From NCBI RefSeq assembly GCF_032931615.1, contig NZ_CP136759.1, positions 248,001-312,000 on the forward strand: a stretch of 64,000 nt of DNA, in the 5' to 3' direction. Positions 7,478 to 17,262 of this stretch are shown in pieces. The position numbers were made by a program, and so were the translations under genes. The stretch is from Palleronia sp. LCG004 (GTDB lineage: Bacteria > Pseudomonadota > Alphaproteobacteria > Rhodobacterales > Rhodobacteraceae). The notes beneath the pieces are model-generated. The model did no database searches. It saw only the letters and a program-made list of their open reading frames with translations, and was not told the DNA's origin. Position 1 is the stretch's first letter; the number at the start of each line of letters is the position of its first letter.

Positions 7478-10400
7478 TCTCGAAGACCTTCATCGAGCGT
7501 CCGCGTCTTTCGGCCGTCATTTCGCTCGTCCTCGTCATCGCGGGACTTCTGGCGATGTTCGCCCTGCCGATCACGCAATATCCCAACATCTCCCCGCCAA
7601 CGGTGCAGGTATCGGCATCCTATCCCGGGGCAGACAGCACGGTTCTGGCCGAAACGGTCGGCGCACCGCTGGAGCGCGCGATCAACGGGGTCGACGGCAT
7701 GATCTACATGTCGTCATCGTCTTCGAACCAGGGCACCTATTCACTGTCGATCACCTTCGAGATCGGGACCGATCCCGACATCGCGCAGGTGAACGTCTCG
7801 AACCGGGTGCAACTCGCGACCTCGCAGCTTCCGACATCCGTGGTCGATCAGGGCGTGACGGTCACGACGCAATCGCCGAACTTCCTCGCCGCGGTCGCAT
7901 TCGTGGTGGATGACGACAGCGACGTCTCGATCATCGAGGCTGCCAACTACGTCTCGACCAACGTTACGACCAGTCTGCAGCGCATCAACGGGGTCGGCAA
8001 CGCACAGGTGCTCGGCCCCGCGAACTACGCGCTGAGGATCTGGACCGATCCCGGCAAGATGACGGCGCTCGACCTGTCGCCGGACGACATCTCCGAAGCG
8101 GTGCGCGGTCAGAACCTCGCCGCGGCGCTGGGCCAGGTCGGCGGCTCGCCCGCTGTCGAGGGTCAGTCCCTCGTCTATACCGTGACTTCCAGGGGCCGGC
8201 TGTCCGAGGTCGAGGAATTCGAGGACATCGTCATCCGTTCGGGCGGGAATGGCGGTCTCGTGAGGCTCAGGGACGTGGCGCGGGTGGAGCTCGGCGCGGA
8301 GGATTATTCGACGAACTCGTTTCTCGGCGATCAGCCGAGCCTTTCGATCCAGCTCAACCAGGCTCCGGGTGCGAACGGGCTCAACGTCATGGGGCAGGTC
8401 CGATCCGAGCTCGAGCGGATCGCGCCGACCTTTCCCGAGGGGCTCAGCTACGAGATCATCTACGACAGCACCGATTACGTCCGCGTCACCATCGAGGAGA
8501 TCGTGAAGACACTGCTCATCACCGCGGGGATCATCGTCCTCGTGGTCTATGTCTTCCTTCAGGGTATCCGCTCCACGATCATTCCGCTGATCGCAATTCC
8601 CGTCTCGCTGATTGGAACCTTTGCCTTCCTGCTGGCCGTCGGATTTTCCATCAACGTGATCACCCTCCTGGCACTCATTCTCGCCATCGGCCTCGTGGTC
8701 GACGATGCGATCCTCGTGGTCGAGAACGCCCGCCGCGTAATGGAAGAAACCGACAAGACCGGACGTGAGGCCGTCATCCATGCCATGGGCGAGATCACGG
8801 GGCCGATCATTTCGACCACGCTCGTGCTTTTGGCCGTTTTCGTTCCGACGACGCTGCTGCCCGGCCTTTCCGGTCAGCTTTACCGGCAGTTCGGGCTGAC
8901 GCTTTCGATCTCCGTCGTTCTGTCCTCGGTGGTGGCGCTGACGCTGACCCCGGCGCTTTGCGGATGGCTGCTGCAACCCCACGGGCAGGGCAGCAGGATA
9001 TTCAAACCCTTTAACTGGGGGCTCGAAAAAGCCCGGAACGGCTATTCACGCGTTGTGAAGTTCTTCGTGACGAAGGGTTTGCTCACGCTTGCCGCGCTCG
9101 TCGCGGCGATCGGCCTCGCGCTCTGGTCATACACCACCCTTCCCGGAGAGCTCGTCCCCGCCGAGGATCAGGGTGCCATCCTGGTCGACGTGTCCCTGCC
9201 GGACGGTGCCTCGCTCGAACGTACGACCGAAGCCATGCGGGAAATCGGCGACATCATCCAGAACACCGATGGTGTCGAGGCGGTGATCCAGGTCGCCGGC
9301 TTCAGCTTTCTCGGCGGATCGCGCTCTTCGGTGGGCATCGCGATCGCGACGCTCAAGCCATGGGGCGAACGACGCGACCTCTTCGCCATTCTCGGTCAGC
9401 TCAACGGCCGGTTCCAGACAATTCCGGGCGTTCAGGTTTCGGCCTTTCCGCCCCCCTCGATCCCCGGCACGGGCAGCGTCGGTGGCGTCAGTTTCGAGGT
9501 GCTGGCGACCGAAGGGCAATCGCCCGAAGAAGTCGCGCAGGTCGCGCGTTCCTTCGTGCAGGCCGCGAACCAGCGTCCCGAAATCGGCAATGTCCGCACC
9601 ACGTTCTCGGCCAGTGTGCCGCGCATCTTCGTCGATGTGGACAGTGATCGCGCCGCGCAACTGGGCCTTACCGTCGCCGACATCTACAACACGCTCGGAC
9701 AGACGCTCGGGGCGGGCTTCATCAACCAGTTCGTCTACGAGGGGCGCGTCTATCAGGTGCGCGTGCAGGCCGATGCGCCCTTCCGTTCGACGCCCGAGGA
9801 CATCTCGGACCTCTACGTGCAGAATGCCACGGGCGAAGAGGTCTCGATCGGTGATCTGACCGATCTCAGAACCGAGTTCGGGCCCTACATCCTGCCGCGC
9901 TTCAATCTCTTCACCACGGCGTCGATCTCGGGAAATCCTGCCGAGGGGGCATCGACCGGCGATGCGCTCACGGCACTCGAAGAGGTCGCGCAGGAGACGC
10001 TTCCGAGCGGATATACCTATGCCTTCTCAGGCGCGTCCTATCAGCAGCAGCAGGCGGGCGGAGCCACGATCTACGCATTCATCTTCGCCTTCGTGTTCGC
10101 CTATCTCTTCCTCGTCGCGCAGTTCGAGAACTGGCTTCAGCCATTGGCGGTCATGCTTTCGGTGATGGTTGCGATGGCGGGGGCCGCGACGACGCTGCTC
10201 ATCACGGGGTTCACGGCAAACCTCTATGCGCAGATCGGCATGGTGATGCTGGTGGGGCTTGCCGCCAAGAACGCGATCCTGATCGTGGAGTTCGCCAAGC
10301 TGCGCCATGCCGAGGGAATGCCGATCACCGAGGCGGCGATCTTCGGTGCGCGGCAGCGGTACCGCGCCGTGTTAATGACCGCACTCGCCTTCGTCTTCGG

Positions 10401-10635
10401 GATGTTGCCACTGGTCTTCGCTTCCGGTGCCGGTGCCGCGTCGCGCAACGCCATCGGTACCGCGGCGCTGGGCGGTATGATCGCCGCGACCTTCCTCGGA
10501 ATTCTCATCATTCCCGCGCTTTACGCGATATTCGAGCGGCTGGGCGAGGGGGCCAAGGGCGTGCTCTGGGGCCGGGAGGACTATACCGAGGACGAGCTGG
10601 AGAACGTGCCCGAAGAGGCCAGGCTCTCCTCGTGA
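7474..10635 (+). CDS. RND multidrug efflux transporter, HAE1 family
   Basis: This is a 1053-residue AcrB/MexB-type proton-driven pump of the inner membrane with twelve transmembrane segments and two large periplasmic loops. The family hallmark in TM4, GLVVDDAILVVEN, carries the two proton-relay Asp residues. TM10 contains the relay Lys (GLAAKNAILIVEFAK). The N-terminus (MISKTFIERPRLSAVISLVL) and the length are standard. Translation starts at the ATG of the ATGA overlap with the adaptor, so the two proteins are coupled. Substrates cannot be read from sequence. Its 3' end meets the convergent purine transporter operon with one base between the stop codons. Confidence 0.96.
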   Translation: MISKTFIERPRLSAVISLVLVIAGLLAMFALPITQYPNISPPTVQVSASYPGADSTVLAETVGAPLERAINGVDGMIYMSSSSSNQGTYSLSITFEIGTDPDIAQVNVSNRVQLATSQLPTSVVDQGVTVTTQSPNFLAAVAFVVDDDSDVSIIEAANYVSTNVTTSLQRINGVGNAQVLGPANYALRIWTDPGKMTALDLSPDDISEAVRGQNLAAALGQVGGSPAVEGQSLVYTVTSRGRLSEVEEFEDIVIRSGGNGGLVRLRDVARVELGAEDYSTNSFLGDQPSLSIQLNQAPGANGLNVMGQVRSELERIAPTFPEGLSYEIIYDSTDYVRVTIEEIVKTLLITAGIIVLVVYVFLQGIRSTIIPLIAIPVSLIGTFAFLLAVGFSINVITLLALILAIGLVVDDAILVVENARRVMEETDKTGREAVIHAMGEITGPIISTTLVLLAVFVPTTLLPGLSGQLYRQFGLTLSISVVLSSVVALTLTPALCGWLLQPHGQGSRIFKPFNWGLEKARNGYSRVVKFFVTKGLLTLAALVAAIGLALWSYTTLPGELVPAEDQGAILVDVSLPDGASLERTTEAMREIGDIIQNTDGVEAVIQVAGFSFLGGSRSSVGIAIATLKPWGERRDLFAILGQLNGRFQTIPGVQVSAFPPPSIPGTGSVGGVSFEVLATEGQSPEEVAQVARSFVQAANQRPEIGNVRTTFSASVPRIFVDVDSDRAAQLGLTVADIYNTLGQTLGAGFINQFVYEGRVYQVRVQADAPFRSTPEDISDLYVQNATGEEVSIGDLTDLRTEFGPYILPRFNLFTTASISGNPAEGASTGDALTALEEVAQETLPSGYTYAFSGASYQQQQAGGATIYAFIFAFVFAYLFLVAQFENWLQPLAVMLSVMVAMAGAATTLLITGFTANLYAQIGMVMLVGLAAKNAILIVEFAKLRHAEGMPITEAAIFGARQRYRAVLMTALAFVFGMLPLVFASGAGAASRNAIGTAALGGMIAATFLGILIIPALYAIFERLGEGAKGVLWGREDYTEDELENVPEEARLSS

Positions 10636-10636
10636 T

Positions 10637-11548
10637 CTAGCGCCCGAAGGGTTCGCCCAGCGATGCCACGGAATTGAGCCGCATCCGCCGCCGGTTCGAC
10701 GAGATGAGGGCAAGTACGACGATCGTCGCGAGGTAGGGAAGGGCCGCGAGTGCCTGGCTCGGGATCGGGACGCCCGTCGCCTGCACGACCAGCTCGCCGA
10801 TCGAAAGCGCCCCGAAGAGGATCGCGCCCATCGCGACGCGTCCGGTCTGCCACGTGCCGAACACCACGAGCGCGACCGCGATCCAGCCGCGCCCGGCGAT
10901 CATCCCGTCGGCCCAGAGCGGCGTGTAGACCGTCGAGGCATACGCCCCGCCGAGCCCGGCAAGTGCGCCGCCGAAGGCGATGCAGGCCGCCCGCACCGCA
11001 AGGACGGGCGTGCCGATTGCTCTCGCGGCCTCGGGGTTTTCGCCCACTGCCCGGATCCGCCAGCCGAGCCGGGTGGCGCGGAATGTCCATGCCATCACGA
11101 CCGCGAGGGTGAGCGAGGCCCATACGACGACATCCTGCGTGAAGAGCGGGCCGATCACCGGAAGATCCGAAAGGACCGGCAGTTCGATCCGCGGGATGCC
11201 GCGCACCGTGAGGCTTTCGTAGGGTCGCCCGAACAGCGCCGACAGCCCGCCCGCGAGGATCCCGATCGCGAGGCCGGCCGCCACCTGATTGGCGCGGAAC
11301 ATGAGCACGGGGATCGCGAAGACCAGCGCCGCGGCCATGCCCGCACCTGCCCCCGCGAGAAAGGCCCATGCGTGGCCGCCGGTGTGATAGGTCACGATGA
11401 AGGCGATCGCCGCACCGAGCGCCATCATCCCCTCGACCCCGAGATTGAGAACGCCCGAGCGTTCCACAACGAGTTCGCCCAGGGCCGCGAGAAGCAGCGG
11501 CGTCGCGGCGGCGAGCGTGCCCGCGAGGATGAAAGCCAGCGCACTCAT
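10637..11548 (-). CDS. ABC transporter permease 2, BMP/nucleoside type
   Basis: This is a 303-residue inner-membrane permease of the BPD_transp_2 family (RbsC-like; NupQ/YufQ relatives). It has about eight to ten hydrophobic segments and the family motif GVEGMMALGAAIAF near residue 40. It is the last gene of the eight-gene minus-strand operon and overlaps permease 1 by ATGA (11545-11548). Together with permease 1 and the ATPase it forms the channel of a nucleoside/purine importer. The substrate is inferred from the substrate-binding protein family and the co-transcribed deaminase. Confidence 0.9.
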   Translation of the reverse strand: MSALAFILAGTLAAATPLLLAALGELVVERSGVLNLGVEGMMALGAAIAFIVTYHTGGHAWAFLAGAGAGMAAALVFAIPVLMFRANQVAAGLAIGILAGGLSALFGRPYESLTVRGIPRIELPVLSDLPVIGPLFTQDVVVWASLTLAVVMAWTFRATRLGWRIRAVGENPEAARAIGTPVLAVRAACIAFGGALAGLGGAYASTVYTPLWADGMIAGRGWIAVALVVFGTWQTGRVAMGAILFGALSIGELVVQATGVPIPSQALAALPYLATIVVLALISSNRRRMRLNSVASLGEPFGR

Positions 11549-12612
11549 GCGGACGACCCGCGCAGGGGCACGATCCTGTAGCGCACCAGCGTCACGGCGA
11601 TGAGGTAGAAGATCAGAAGCAGCCCCTGAACCACGCGCACGGCCGCTTGGGGCAGGTCGGCGAAGACGGTCGCGTTGTCACCGCCGATATAGATCGCTGA
11701 CATCACGAAGGATGACACGAGGATGCCCAACGGATGCAATCCGCCCAGATAGGCGACGATGATCGCCGCGAAGCCGTAACCTTGGCTCACCGAGCGCTGA
11801 AGCTGGCCCAAAGGCCCAGCGACTTCGGCGGCTCCGGCGAGCCCCGCAGCGGCACCCGAAACGAGGAGCGAGATCCAGACCCCCCGCGCGGCCGAAAATC
11901 CCGCATATCCCGCCGCACGTGGCGCGGTGCCCGTGACGATCAGCCTGTATCCCGCAAGACTTTTCTGCATCAGGACATAGGCCGCGCCGCTCGCGACAAG
12001 CGCAAAGAGAAGCGAGATATTGACGCGTGTCCCCGGCAGCAGCGCTGGCAGGAGCGCCTCGAACGGGAACATCACCGTCTGCGGAAAATTGAAGCCGGCC
12101 GGATCCTTCCATGGCCCCAGCAAAAGCCAGTTGAGCAGCTGCACCGCGACCAGCGACAGCATCAGCGTCACGAGGATCTCGTTCGCATTGAGCCGCGTGC
12201 GCCAGAAGGCGGCGATCCCGGCCCACAGGGCACCCCCCGCCATGCCCATCGCCATCATCGCGACCCACAGGACCGGCGAGGTGGCACCCGGGGCCATGAC
12301 CGGCAGGATCGAGGCGAAGATCGCACCGAGGATCAACTGCCCCTCGGCCCCGATGTTGAAGACCCGGGCACGAAATCCGATGGCAAGGCCCTGCGCGATC
12401 AGCAGGAGCGGCCCCATCTTCAGCAGGACTTCGGAGAAGTCGTACCAATTGGTGAAAGGGCTCGCCGCCAGGGTCCAGAGCGCGTGGCCCGCAGGCACGC
12501 CGAGCGCGGCAAAGAGGGCCCACGACACGATCGCAGTCGCCCCGAGGGCCAGAACCGGTGCGAGACATGCCATGGCAAGCGAGGCGCGGTCCCGGCGGAC
12601 GAGCTCAAACAC
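11545..12612 (-). CDS. ABC transporter permease 1, BMP/nucleoside type
   Basis: This is a 355-residue inner-membrane permease of the same BPD_transp_2 family (NupP/YufP relatives). The GAEGQLILGAIFAS motif near residue 90 is the counterpart of that in permease 2. I prefer the GTG at 12612, which overlaps the ATPase stop by 8 nt and has GGAGG 6 nt upstream; a GTG at 12633 is the longer alternative. The tight overlaps on both sides indicate translational coupling and a heterodimeric permease. Confidence 0.9.
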   Translation of the reverse strand: MFELVRRDRASLAMACLAPVLALGATAIVSWALFAALGVPAGHALWTLAASPFTNWYDFSEVLLKMGPLLLIAQGLAIGFRARVFNIGAEGQLILGAIFASILPVMAPGATSPVLWVAMMAMGMAGGALWAGIAAFWRTRLNANEILVTLMLSLVAVQLLNWLLLGPWKDPAGFNFPQTVMFPFEALLPALLPGTRVNISLLFALVASGAAYVLMQKSLAGYRLIVTGTAPRAAGYAGFSAARGVWISLLVSGAAAGLAGAAEVAGPLGQLQRSVSQGYGFAAIIVAYLGGLHPLGILVSSFVMSAIYIGGDNATVFADLPQAAVRVVQGLLLIFYLIAVTLVRYRIVPLRGSSA

Positions 12613-14140
12613 GGGCGTCCTCCGTTCGCGCACCGATCATCCATTCACCGATCTCCTCGGCGCTGGTCTCGGCAACGGGGAGCGAGGGCGAAAGCCTGCC
12701 GTCCCTGAGCACATGGAGCCGGTCGCAGATCTCGAACAGTTCCTCGATCTCTTCCGAGATGACGAGGACGGCGCAGCCGGCGTTGCGCATCAGGACCAGG
12801 CGTCGCCGGATGGCGGCGGCGGCCGCCACGTCGACGCCCCAGGTGGGCTGTTGCACGAAGAGGATGCGGGGCGAGAGCATGATCTCGCGGCCCACCACGA
12901 ATTTCTGCAGGTTGCCCCCCGAGAGCGCGCCGGCCTCGGCCTCGACGCCGGGGGTGCGGACATCGAAATCCGCGATGCAATCCTCGGCGAACCGGTTCGC
13001 GGCAGCGCGGTCGACCATGCCGCCGCGTGCAAGCCCGCGATCATGGGCCGTCAAGATGGCATTCTGCCAGAGCGCCATATCAGGTACCGCCCCGCGACCG
13101 AGCCGTTCTTCGGGAACGAAGGCAAGGCCCCGCGCGCGGCGTGCGGCGGCTCCGAGATGTCCCACGGGCTGTCCGTCGATCGCGATCGCGCCCGAACGTG
13201 CGCGCGACAATACCCGTTCGCCCGAAATGACGGCGGCGAGGTCCGCCTGGCCATTGCCGGAAATCCCGGCGATGCCGACGATCTCGCCCGACCGGATCGA
13301 CAGATCGATGCCCGACAGGTCAGGCGCGTATGGGTCCGAGCTGGACACGTCGAGCGCCGAAAGCTCGAGCCTCGCTTCACCGGGAACGCCGGCCTCCACG
13401 GGCAGCGGCGCAGGCATCTCGCGACCGATCATCATCGTGGCGAGGCTGCGCGTGTCGGTCTGTCGCGGATCTGCGTGACCCGTCACCTGCCCATCGCGGA
13501 GGATCGTCGCAGTGTCGCAAAGTGCGCGGATCTCGTCGAGCTTGTGCGAGATGAAGAGGATCGACACGCCCCGGTCACGCAATGCGCGCAGCGTCGCGAA
13601 AAGCCGTTCGACCATCTGCGGCGGCAGGACCGCCGTGGGTTCGTCAAGGATCAGCAGCTTGGGATCGAGCATCAGGCAGCGCAGGATCTCGACCCGCTGG
13701 CGTTCGCCGACCGACAGCGCATGGACATGCGCGCGCGGATCGACGTCGAGCCCGTATTGCCGCCCCAGATCGCCGATCCGCGCGGCGAGATCGCGCGCGC
13801 GTCCCGGTACGACCAGCGCCACGTTCTCGAGCACGCTCAGCGTATCGAAGAGCGAGAAATGCTGGAACACCATGCCGATACCCAGGGCGCGTGCCTCGGC
13901 GGGCGATGCAGGCGCGACCGTCCGCCCCTGCCATTCGATGCGGCCGGCATCGGGCATCTCGATGCCGTAAATCATTTTCATCAGCGTCGACTTGCCCGCG
14001 CCGTTCTCGCCCAGGATCGCATGGATGGAGCGTGGCATGACCGCGAGGTCCACGCCGCGATTGGCATGGACGGAGCCGTAGCTCTTCGTGACCCCTTCGA
14101 GTCTCAGAAGAGGGGCCGTGCTCCGTGCCTCGGCGGTCAT
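12605..14140 (-). CDS. ABC transporter ATP-binding protein, two fused nucleotide-binding domains
   Basis: The 511-residue ATPase carries two tandem ABC domains, as in sugar and nucleoside (RbsA/NupO-type) importers. The first domain has a canonical Walker A (GENGAGKST, near 45), signature LSVGERQRVEI (near 145) and Walker B LLILDEPTA. The second has a degenerate Walker A region (GISGNGQAD, near 290) and an intact signature LSGGNLQKFVVG. Its Walker B reads ILFVQQPTWGVD, with Gln in place of the usual catalytic-region Glu. Asymmetric sites of this type are normal in the family. It lies 8 nt downstream of the substrate-binding protein gene. Confidence 0.93.
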   Translation of the reverse strand: MTAEARSTAPLLRLEGVTKSYGSVHANRGVDLAVMPRSIHAILGENGAGKSTLMKMIYGIEMPDAGRIEWQGRTVAPASPAEARALGIGMVFQHFSLFDTLSVLENVALVVPGRARDLAARIGDLGRQYGLDVDPRAHVHALSVGERQRVEILRCLMLDPKLLILDEPTAVLPPQMVERLFATLRALRDRGVSILFISHKLDEIRALCDTATILRDGQVTGHADPRQTDTRSLATMMIGREMPAPLPVEAGVPGEARLELSALDVSSSDPYAPDLSGIDLSIRSGEIVGIAGISGNGQADLAAVISGERVLSRARSGAIAIDGQPVGHLGAAARRARGLAFVPEERLGRGAVPDMALWQNAILTAHDRGLARGGMVDRAAANRFAEDCIADFDVRTPGVEAEAGALSGGNLQKFVVGREIMLSPRILFVQQPTWGVDVAAAAAIRRRLVLMRNAGCAVLVISEEIEELFEICDRLHVLRDGRLSPSLPVAETSAEEIGEWMIGARTEDARV

Positions 14141-14148
14141 GCGCAGGC

Positions 14149-15231
14149 TCAGTTCGGCAGTGGCGTCGTCACGCCTTGGACATGCCAGTCCATTCCCTGG
14201 ATCTCGGCATCGGTCATCGTCGTCCCGTCTGGGACGCGGGTCTCGCCGGACTGATCGACGAGCGGACCCGAAAGCGGGTTGAACGTGCCGGATGCGATCT
14301 CGGACAGGCGCTCTTCGATCTGTGCCTTCACGTCATCGGGGATCGCAGGGTTCCAGTCATCGACATAGACGACCTCGTCGGACATTCCGAGATAATGGTT
14401 GGCACCCTCAAAACTGCCGTCGAGATGCGCCTGCGCCTGCGCGGTGAAGAACGGCTCCCAATCGGTGCCGACGACACCGAGATAATATTCGGGCGCGTAG
14501 GATTTCATCGAGGAATTGAGGTTGAACGCATAGACGCCTTCCTCTTCGGCAAGCGAGATGACCGACGGCGTATCCTGCGCGTTCGAGAAGAGGACGTCGC
14601 AATCCTGGCTGATGAGCGCCTGGGCGGCCTCCCGCTCGGACGCCGGGTCGAACCAGGAATTGACCCAGACGACGACCACCTCGATGTCGGGGTTGATCGC
14701 CTGTGCGCCGAGCGTGAAGGCGTTGACCGAGGTGATGAGCTCGGGGATCGCGAAGGCCGAGACCGATCCGATCTTGCCGGTCTGCGACAGGGCGGCGGCC
14801 GCCATGCCCATGAGATAGGTGCCCTGGTAGTATTTCGCGGCGAAGGGCGAGAAGTTCTGCGCGACCTGGTAGCCCGATGCGTGAAGGATCGACACGTCGG
14901 GATAGCGGCGGGCCAATTGCAATCCGCCGTTCATGTAGCCGAAGGATCCGAGGATCACGAAGCCCGCCCCGTTCGCGGCCGCGCGCTGCATGATGCGGTC
15001 GGCATCGGGACCCTCGGCGATGTTCTCGAGCACCGAAAGCTCGCCGCCCACGGTTTCGGCTGTCGCGCTCGCCGCCTCGACGAGCGTATGCGACCAGCCC
15101 ACATCGGCGGTGGGCGAGGGCGTGACGAGCGCCATCTGAAGGCTTTCCTGCGCGGAAAGCTTCATCGGAAGCGCACTGGCGAGGCCGGCGGCGGAGGCGG
15201 TGCCGAGAAAGGCGCGGCGGGTCTGGGTCAT
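14149..15231 (-). CDS. BMP-family (PnrA/Med) periplasmic substrate-binding protein
   Basis: This is a 360-residue periplasmic receptor of the basic membrane protein family, whose characterised members (Treponema PnrA, Bacillus BmpA/NupN) bind purine nucleosides. The N-terminus TRRAFLGTASAAG is a twin-arginine signal, so export is probably by Tat, with cleavage after LSA-Q near residue 28. It is not a lipoprotein. The ligand-binding fold shows the family segments DVGWSHT, VILGSFGY and GTYLMGMAAA. The gene lies 16 nt after the amidohydrolase and just before the ATPase. A purine-type ligand is inferred from the family and from the deaminase next door. Confidence 0.92.
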   Translation of the reverse strand: MTQTRRAFLGTASAAGLASALPMKLSAQESLQMALVTPSPTADVGWSHTLVEAASATAETVGGELSVLENIAEGPDADRIMQRAAANGAGFVILGSFGYMNGGLQLARRYPDVSILHASGYQVAQNFSPFAAKYYQGTYLMGMAAAALSQTGKIGSVSAFAIPELITSVNAFTLGAQAINPDIEVVVVWVNSWFDPASEREAAQALISQDCDVLFSNAQDTPSVISLAEEEGVYAFNLNSSMKSYAPEYYLGVVGTDWEPFFTAQAQAHLDGSFEGANHYLGMSDEVVYVDDWNPAIPDDVKAQIEERLSEIASGTFNPLSGPLVDQSGETRVPDGTTMTDAEIQGMDWHVQGVTTPLPN

Positions 15232-15247
15232 GGTCTCTTTCCTGTCA

Positions 15248-16612
15248 TCAGGCGCCGAGGGCGCGGGTCATCGCGGTTTCGGCCGCCCGGGCGAGCGCGC
15301 CTTCATCGAGGCCGGGGAACTCGCCGTTCTCCCAGACGATGCGGCCGTCGATCATCGTAAGGTCCACGGCCCTGCCGATCCCGACCTTTGCCGGCAGCGA
15401 GACGGGATCGTGGCGCGTGCCGACATATTCGAGACCGGACGTGTCGATCGCGAAGAGATCGGCCGCCATGCCGGGCGCGATCCGGCCGAGCTCAGGCCGC
15501 GCGAGCAGATCCGCGCCACCCCTCGTCGCATAGCGCAGAAAGGCGGATGGCGGCGGTACGGGATCGCGGCGCGATTTCGCGGCAAGGGACTGAAGCATGT
15601 AGGCGGAATGGATGCAGTGCATCAGGTTCGAGTTGTCATTGGATGCCGCACCATCCGCGCCGAGGCCGATCGTGATACCGGCAGCCTCCATCGCCGGGAT
15701 GTCGGTGATCTCCGCCCCGACGAGATAGACTGGCTCGGGACAGTGCGAGACGCCGGTTCCGCTCGCGGCAAGCTTCGCGATCTCGTCCCGTGTCAGTTCC
15801 CAGCAATGCGCGAGCCATGTCTCGCGGCCGAGAAAATCGAGGCTCTCCAGATAGTCGATCGTTCGCATGCCATGACGCGTCAGGATGGCATCGCTTTCGC
15901 CCTCGCCGGCATGGGTATGGAGCCGCGCGCCCGTTTCGCGGGCAAGCGTCACCGAGCTTTCGAAGGTCTCGCGTCGGCAGTTGACAGGCTGACAGGGCGC
16001 GATCGCGATCTGAACCATCGCGAAGGGGTCGGGGTCGTGATAGGAGGAGATGAGCCGTGCGCAATCGGCTATGAACTCGTCCGTCGTCTCGCACAGGGCG
16101 TCGGGGATCGTGCTGCCCTCGGATTTCGGAAGGGTATTGCCGCCGCGGCCCGCGACGAAGCGCATGCCCATCAACCTCGCTGCCTCGATCTGGCGGTCGA
16201 TCAGGTTTTTGCCGGCATGGTCGGGAAATGCGTATTGGTGGTCGAATGCCGTGGTGCAGCCGTGCTTGATCAATTCGGCCATGGTCACGACCGAGGAATG
16301 ATAGAAGCATGCCTCGTCGAGGCGTGCGAAGATCGGATAGATCGTGTCGAGCCACTCGATCAGGCTCAGTCGGGTCCAGTCGAGATCTACCCGGTTGCGG
16401 ACGAAGGACTGGAAGAAATGGTGATGCGTGTTGACGAGGCCGGGATAGAGGAACAGGTCGCGCGCGTCGATCACGCGCGTGCCCTGCGGAACCTCGAGGT
16501 TCGGGCCGATCGCCTCGATGCGGTTGCCGCTCGTCAGTAGATCGAGGTCGCGCTGCGGAACGGCGTCGGCATCGGTGACGATCGCGGCGCAATTTCGGAA
16601 CAGGACGCTCAT
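15248..16612 (-). CDS. 8-oxoguanine deaminase-like amidohydrolase
   Basis: This is a 454-residue metal-dependent hydrolase of the AtzB/TrzN/8-oxoguanine deaminase branch (cog0402). The metal-binding motif NTHHHFFQ is at 61-68. Further ligands are expected in HTHAGEGES, LAHCWEL and LGADGAASND. The segments LIEWLDTIYPIFARL and CTTAFDHQYAFP recall 8-oxoguanine deaminases such as PA0142, which convert 8-oxoguanine to urate and ammonia in the cytoplasm. The start is the ATG in an ATGA overlap with the GST. Position between a Rieske oxygenase system and a purine importer supports a purine substrate, but guanine, isocytosine or a methylated analogue are alternatives. Confidence 0.8.
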   Translation of the reverse strand: MSVLFRNCAAIVTDADAVPQRDLDLLTSGNRIEAIGPNLEVPQGTRVIDARDLFLYPGLVNTHHHFFQSFVRNRVDLDWTRLSLIEWLDTIYPIFARLDEACFYHSSVVTMAELIKHGCTTAFDHQYAFPDHAGKNLIDRQIEAARLMGMRFVAGRGGNTLPKSEGSTIPDALCETTDEFIADCARLISSYHDPDPFAMVQIAIAPCQPVNCRRETFESSVTLARETGARLHTHAGEGESDAILTRHGMRTIDYLESLDFLGRETWLAHCWELTRDEIAKLAASGTGVSHCPEPVYLVGAEITDIPAMEAAGITIGLGADGAASNDNSNLMHCIHSAYMLQSLAAKSRRDPVPPPSAFLRYATRGGADLLARPELGRIAPGMAADLFAIDTSGLEYVGTRHDPVSLPAKVGIGRAVDLTMIDGRIVWENGEFPGLDEGALARAAETAMTRALGA

Positions 16613-17262
16613 TCGATGGCGGTTTCCATCTCGGGCTCGGGCAAAAGCTCGTGCAGGCGATGGATCCCGGGCATTTCGACGAAGCCCGGGAGGGCGCGGA
16701 CGGCGCGGGTCCAGAGCCTGATCGACGGGTAGGGTGCGAGGGTAATCCCGCCATCGGGGGCGAGCATCACATGCGGGAAACAGGCGATATCGGCGATCGT
16801 CGGCCCGTCACCCACCAGGAATGTCGCACCCTCCATCCGTCGTTCCGACAATGCCGCCTCGAGTTGCCTGAGGCAGGCGCGACCGCCGGTCTGCGCGGTC
16901 GCGAGCGATCCCGGAACGCCGAGCATGTCGATGGACCGCGCAAGGCCCGCGGTCGCGTTCAGCCGTTCCGCGAAGGAAAGCCAGTTCTGCAGATGCGCGG
17001 CATCGGCCGGCCCCTCGGCGAGCCAGCCGCCCGAGCGCCGGGCGAGATAGGTCAGGATCGCGGCGCTTTCGGTCAGGACCAGATCGCCATCCTGCAGGAT
17101 CGGCAACGTGCCCGCGGGATTGAGCCCGATGCAGGGTTCGGAAAGATGCTCCCGCCCGGGATAGAGATCGACGGCATGCAGGCTCAGCCGCTCACCGCAG
17201 AGCGCCGCCATCAGCCGGACCTTGTAGCAATTCGGCGAAAGGACCCAGTCGTACAGGATCAT
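16609..17262 (-). CDS. Glutathione S-transferase family protein (NdmE-like context)
   Basis: The 217-residue protein has an N-terminal thioredoxin-like domain (1-76; SPNCYKVRL at the glutathione site, NPAGTLPIL with the cis-Pro, and TESAAILTYLA) and an all-helical C-terminal domain (FLVGDGPTIADIACFP). It overlaps the oxygenase gene upstream and the deaminase gene downstream by ATGA. In Pseudomonas putida CBB5 the GST homologue NdmE is needed for the NdmCDE caffeine N7-demethylase complex. The same neighbourhood here (Rieske-less oxygenase plus GST) suggests a structural or assembly role rather than general detoxification. That is inference. Confidence 0.88.
   Translation of the reverse strand: MILYDWVLSPNCYKVRLMAALCGERLSLHAVDLYPGREHLSEPCIGLNPAGTLPILQDGDLVLTESAAILTYLARRSGGWLAEGPADAAHLQNWLSFAERLNATAGLARSIDMLGVPGSLATAQTGGRACLRQLEAALSERRMEGATFLVGDGPTIADIACFPHVMLAPDGGITLAPYPSIRLWTRAVRALPGFVEMPGIHRLHELLPEPEMETAIE

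Noticed and set aside
13120..13145. GC-rich short repeats in the ABC ATPase gene as a regulatory repeat
   Set aside because: They arise from the Ala/Arg codon usage of the gene and do not form a defined repeat unit.
12020..14254. 744-codon plus-strand frame opposite the ABC permease and ATPase genes
   Set aside because: No recognisable domain; the antisense strand carries full Walker and signature motifs.
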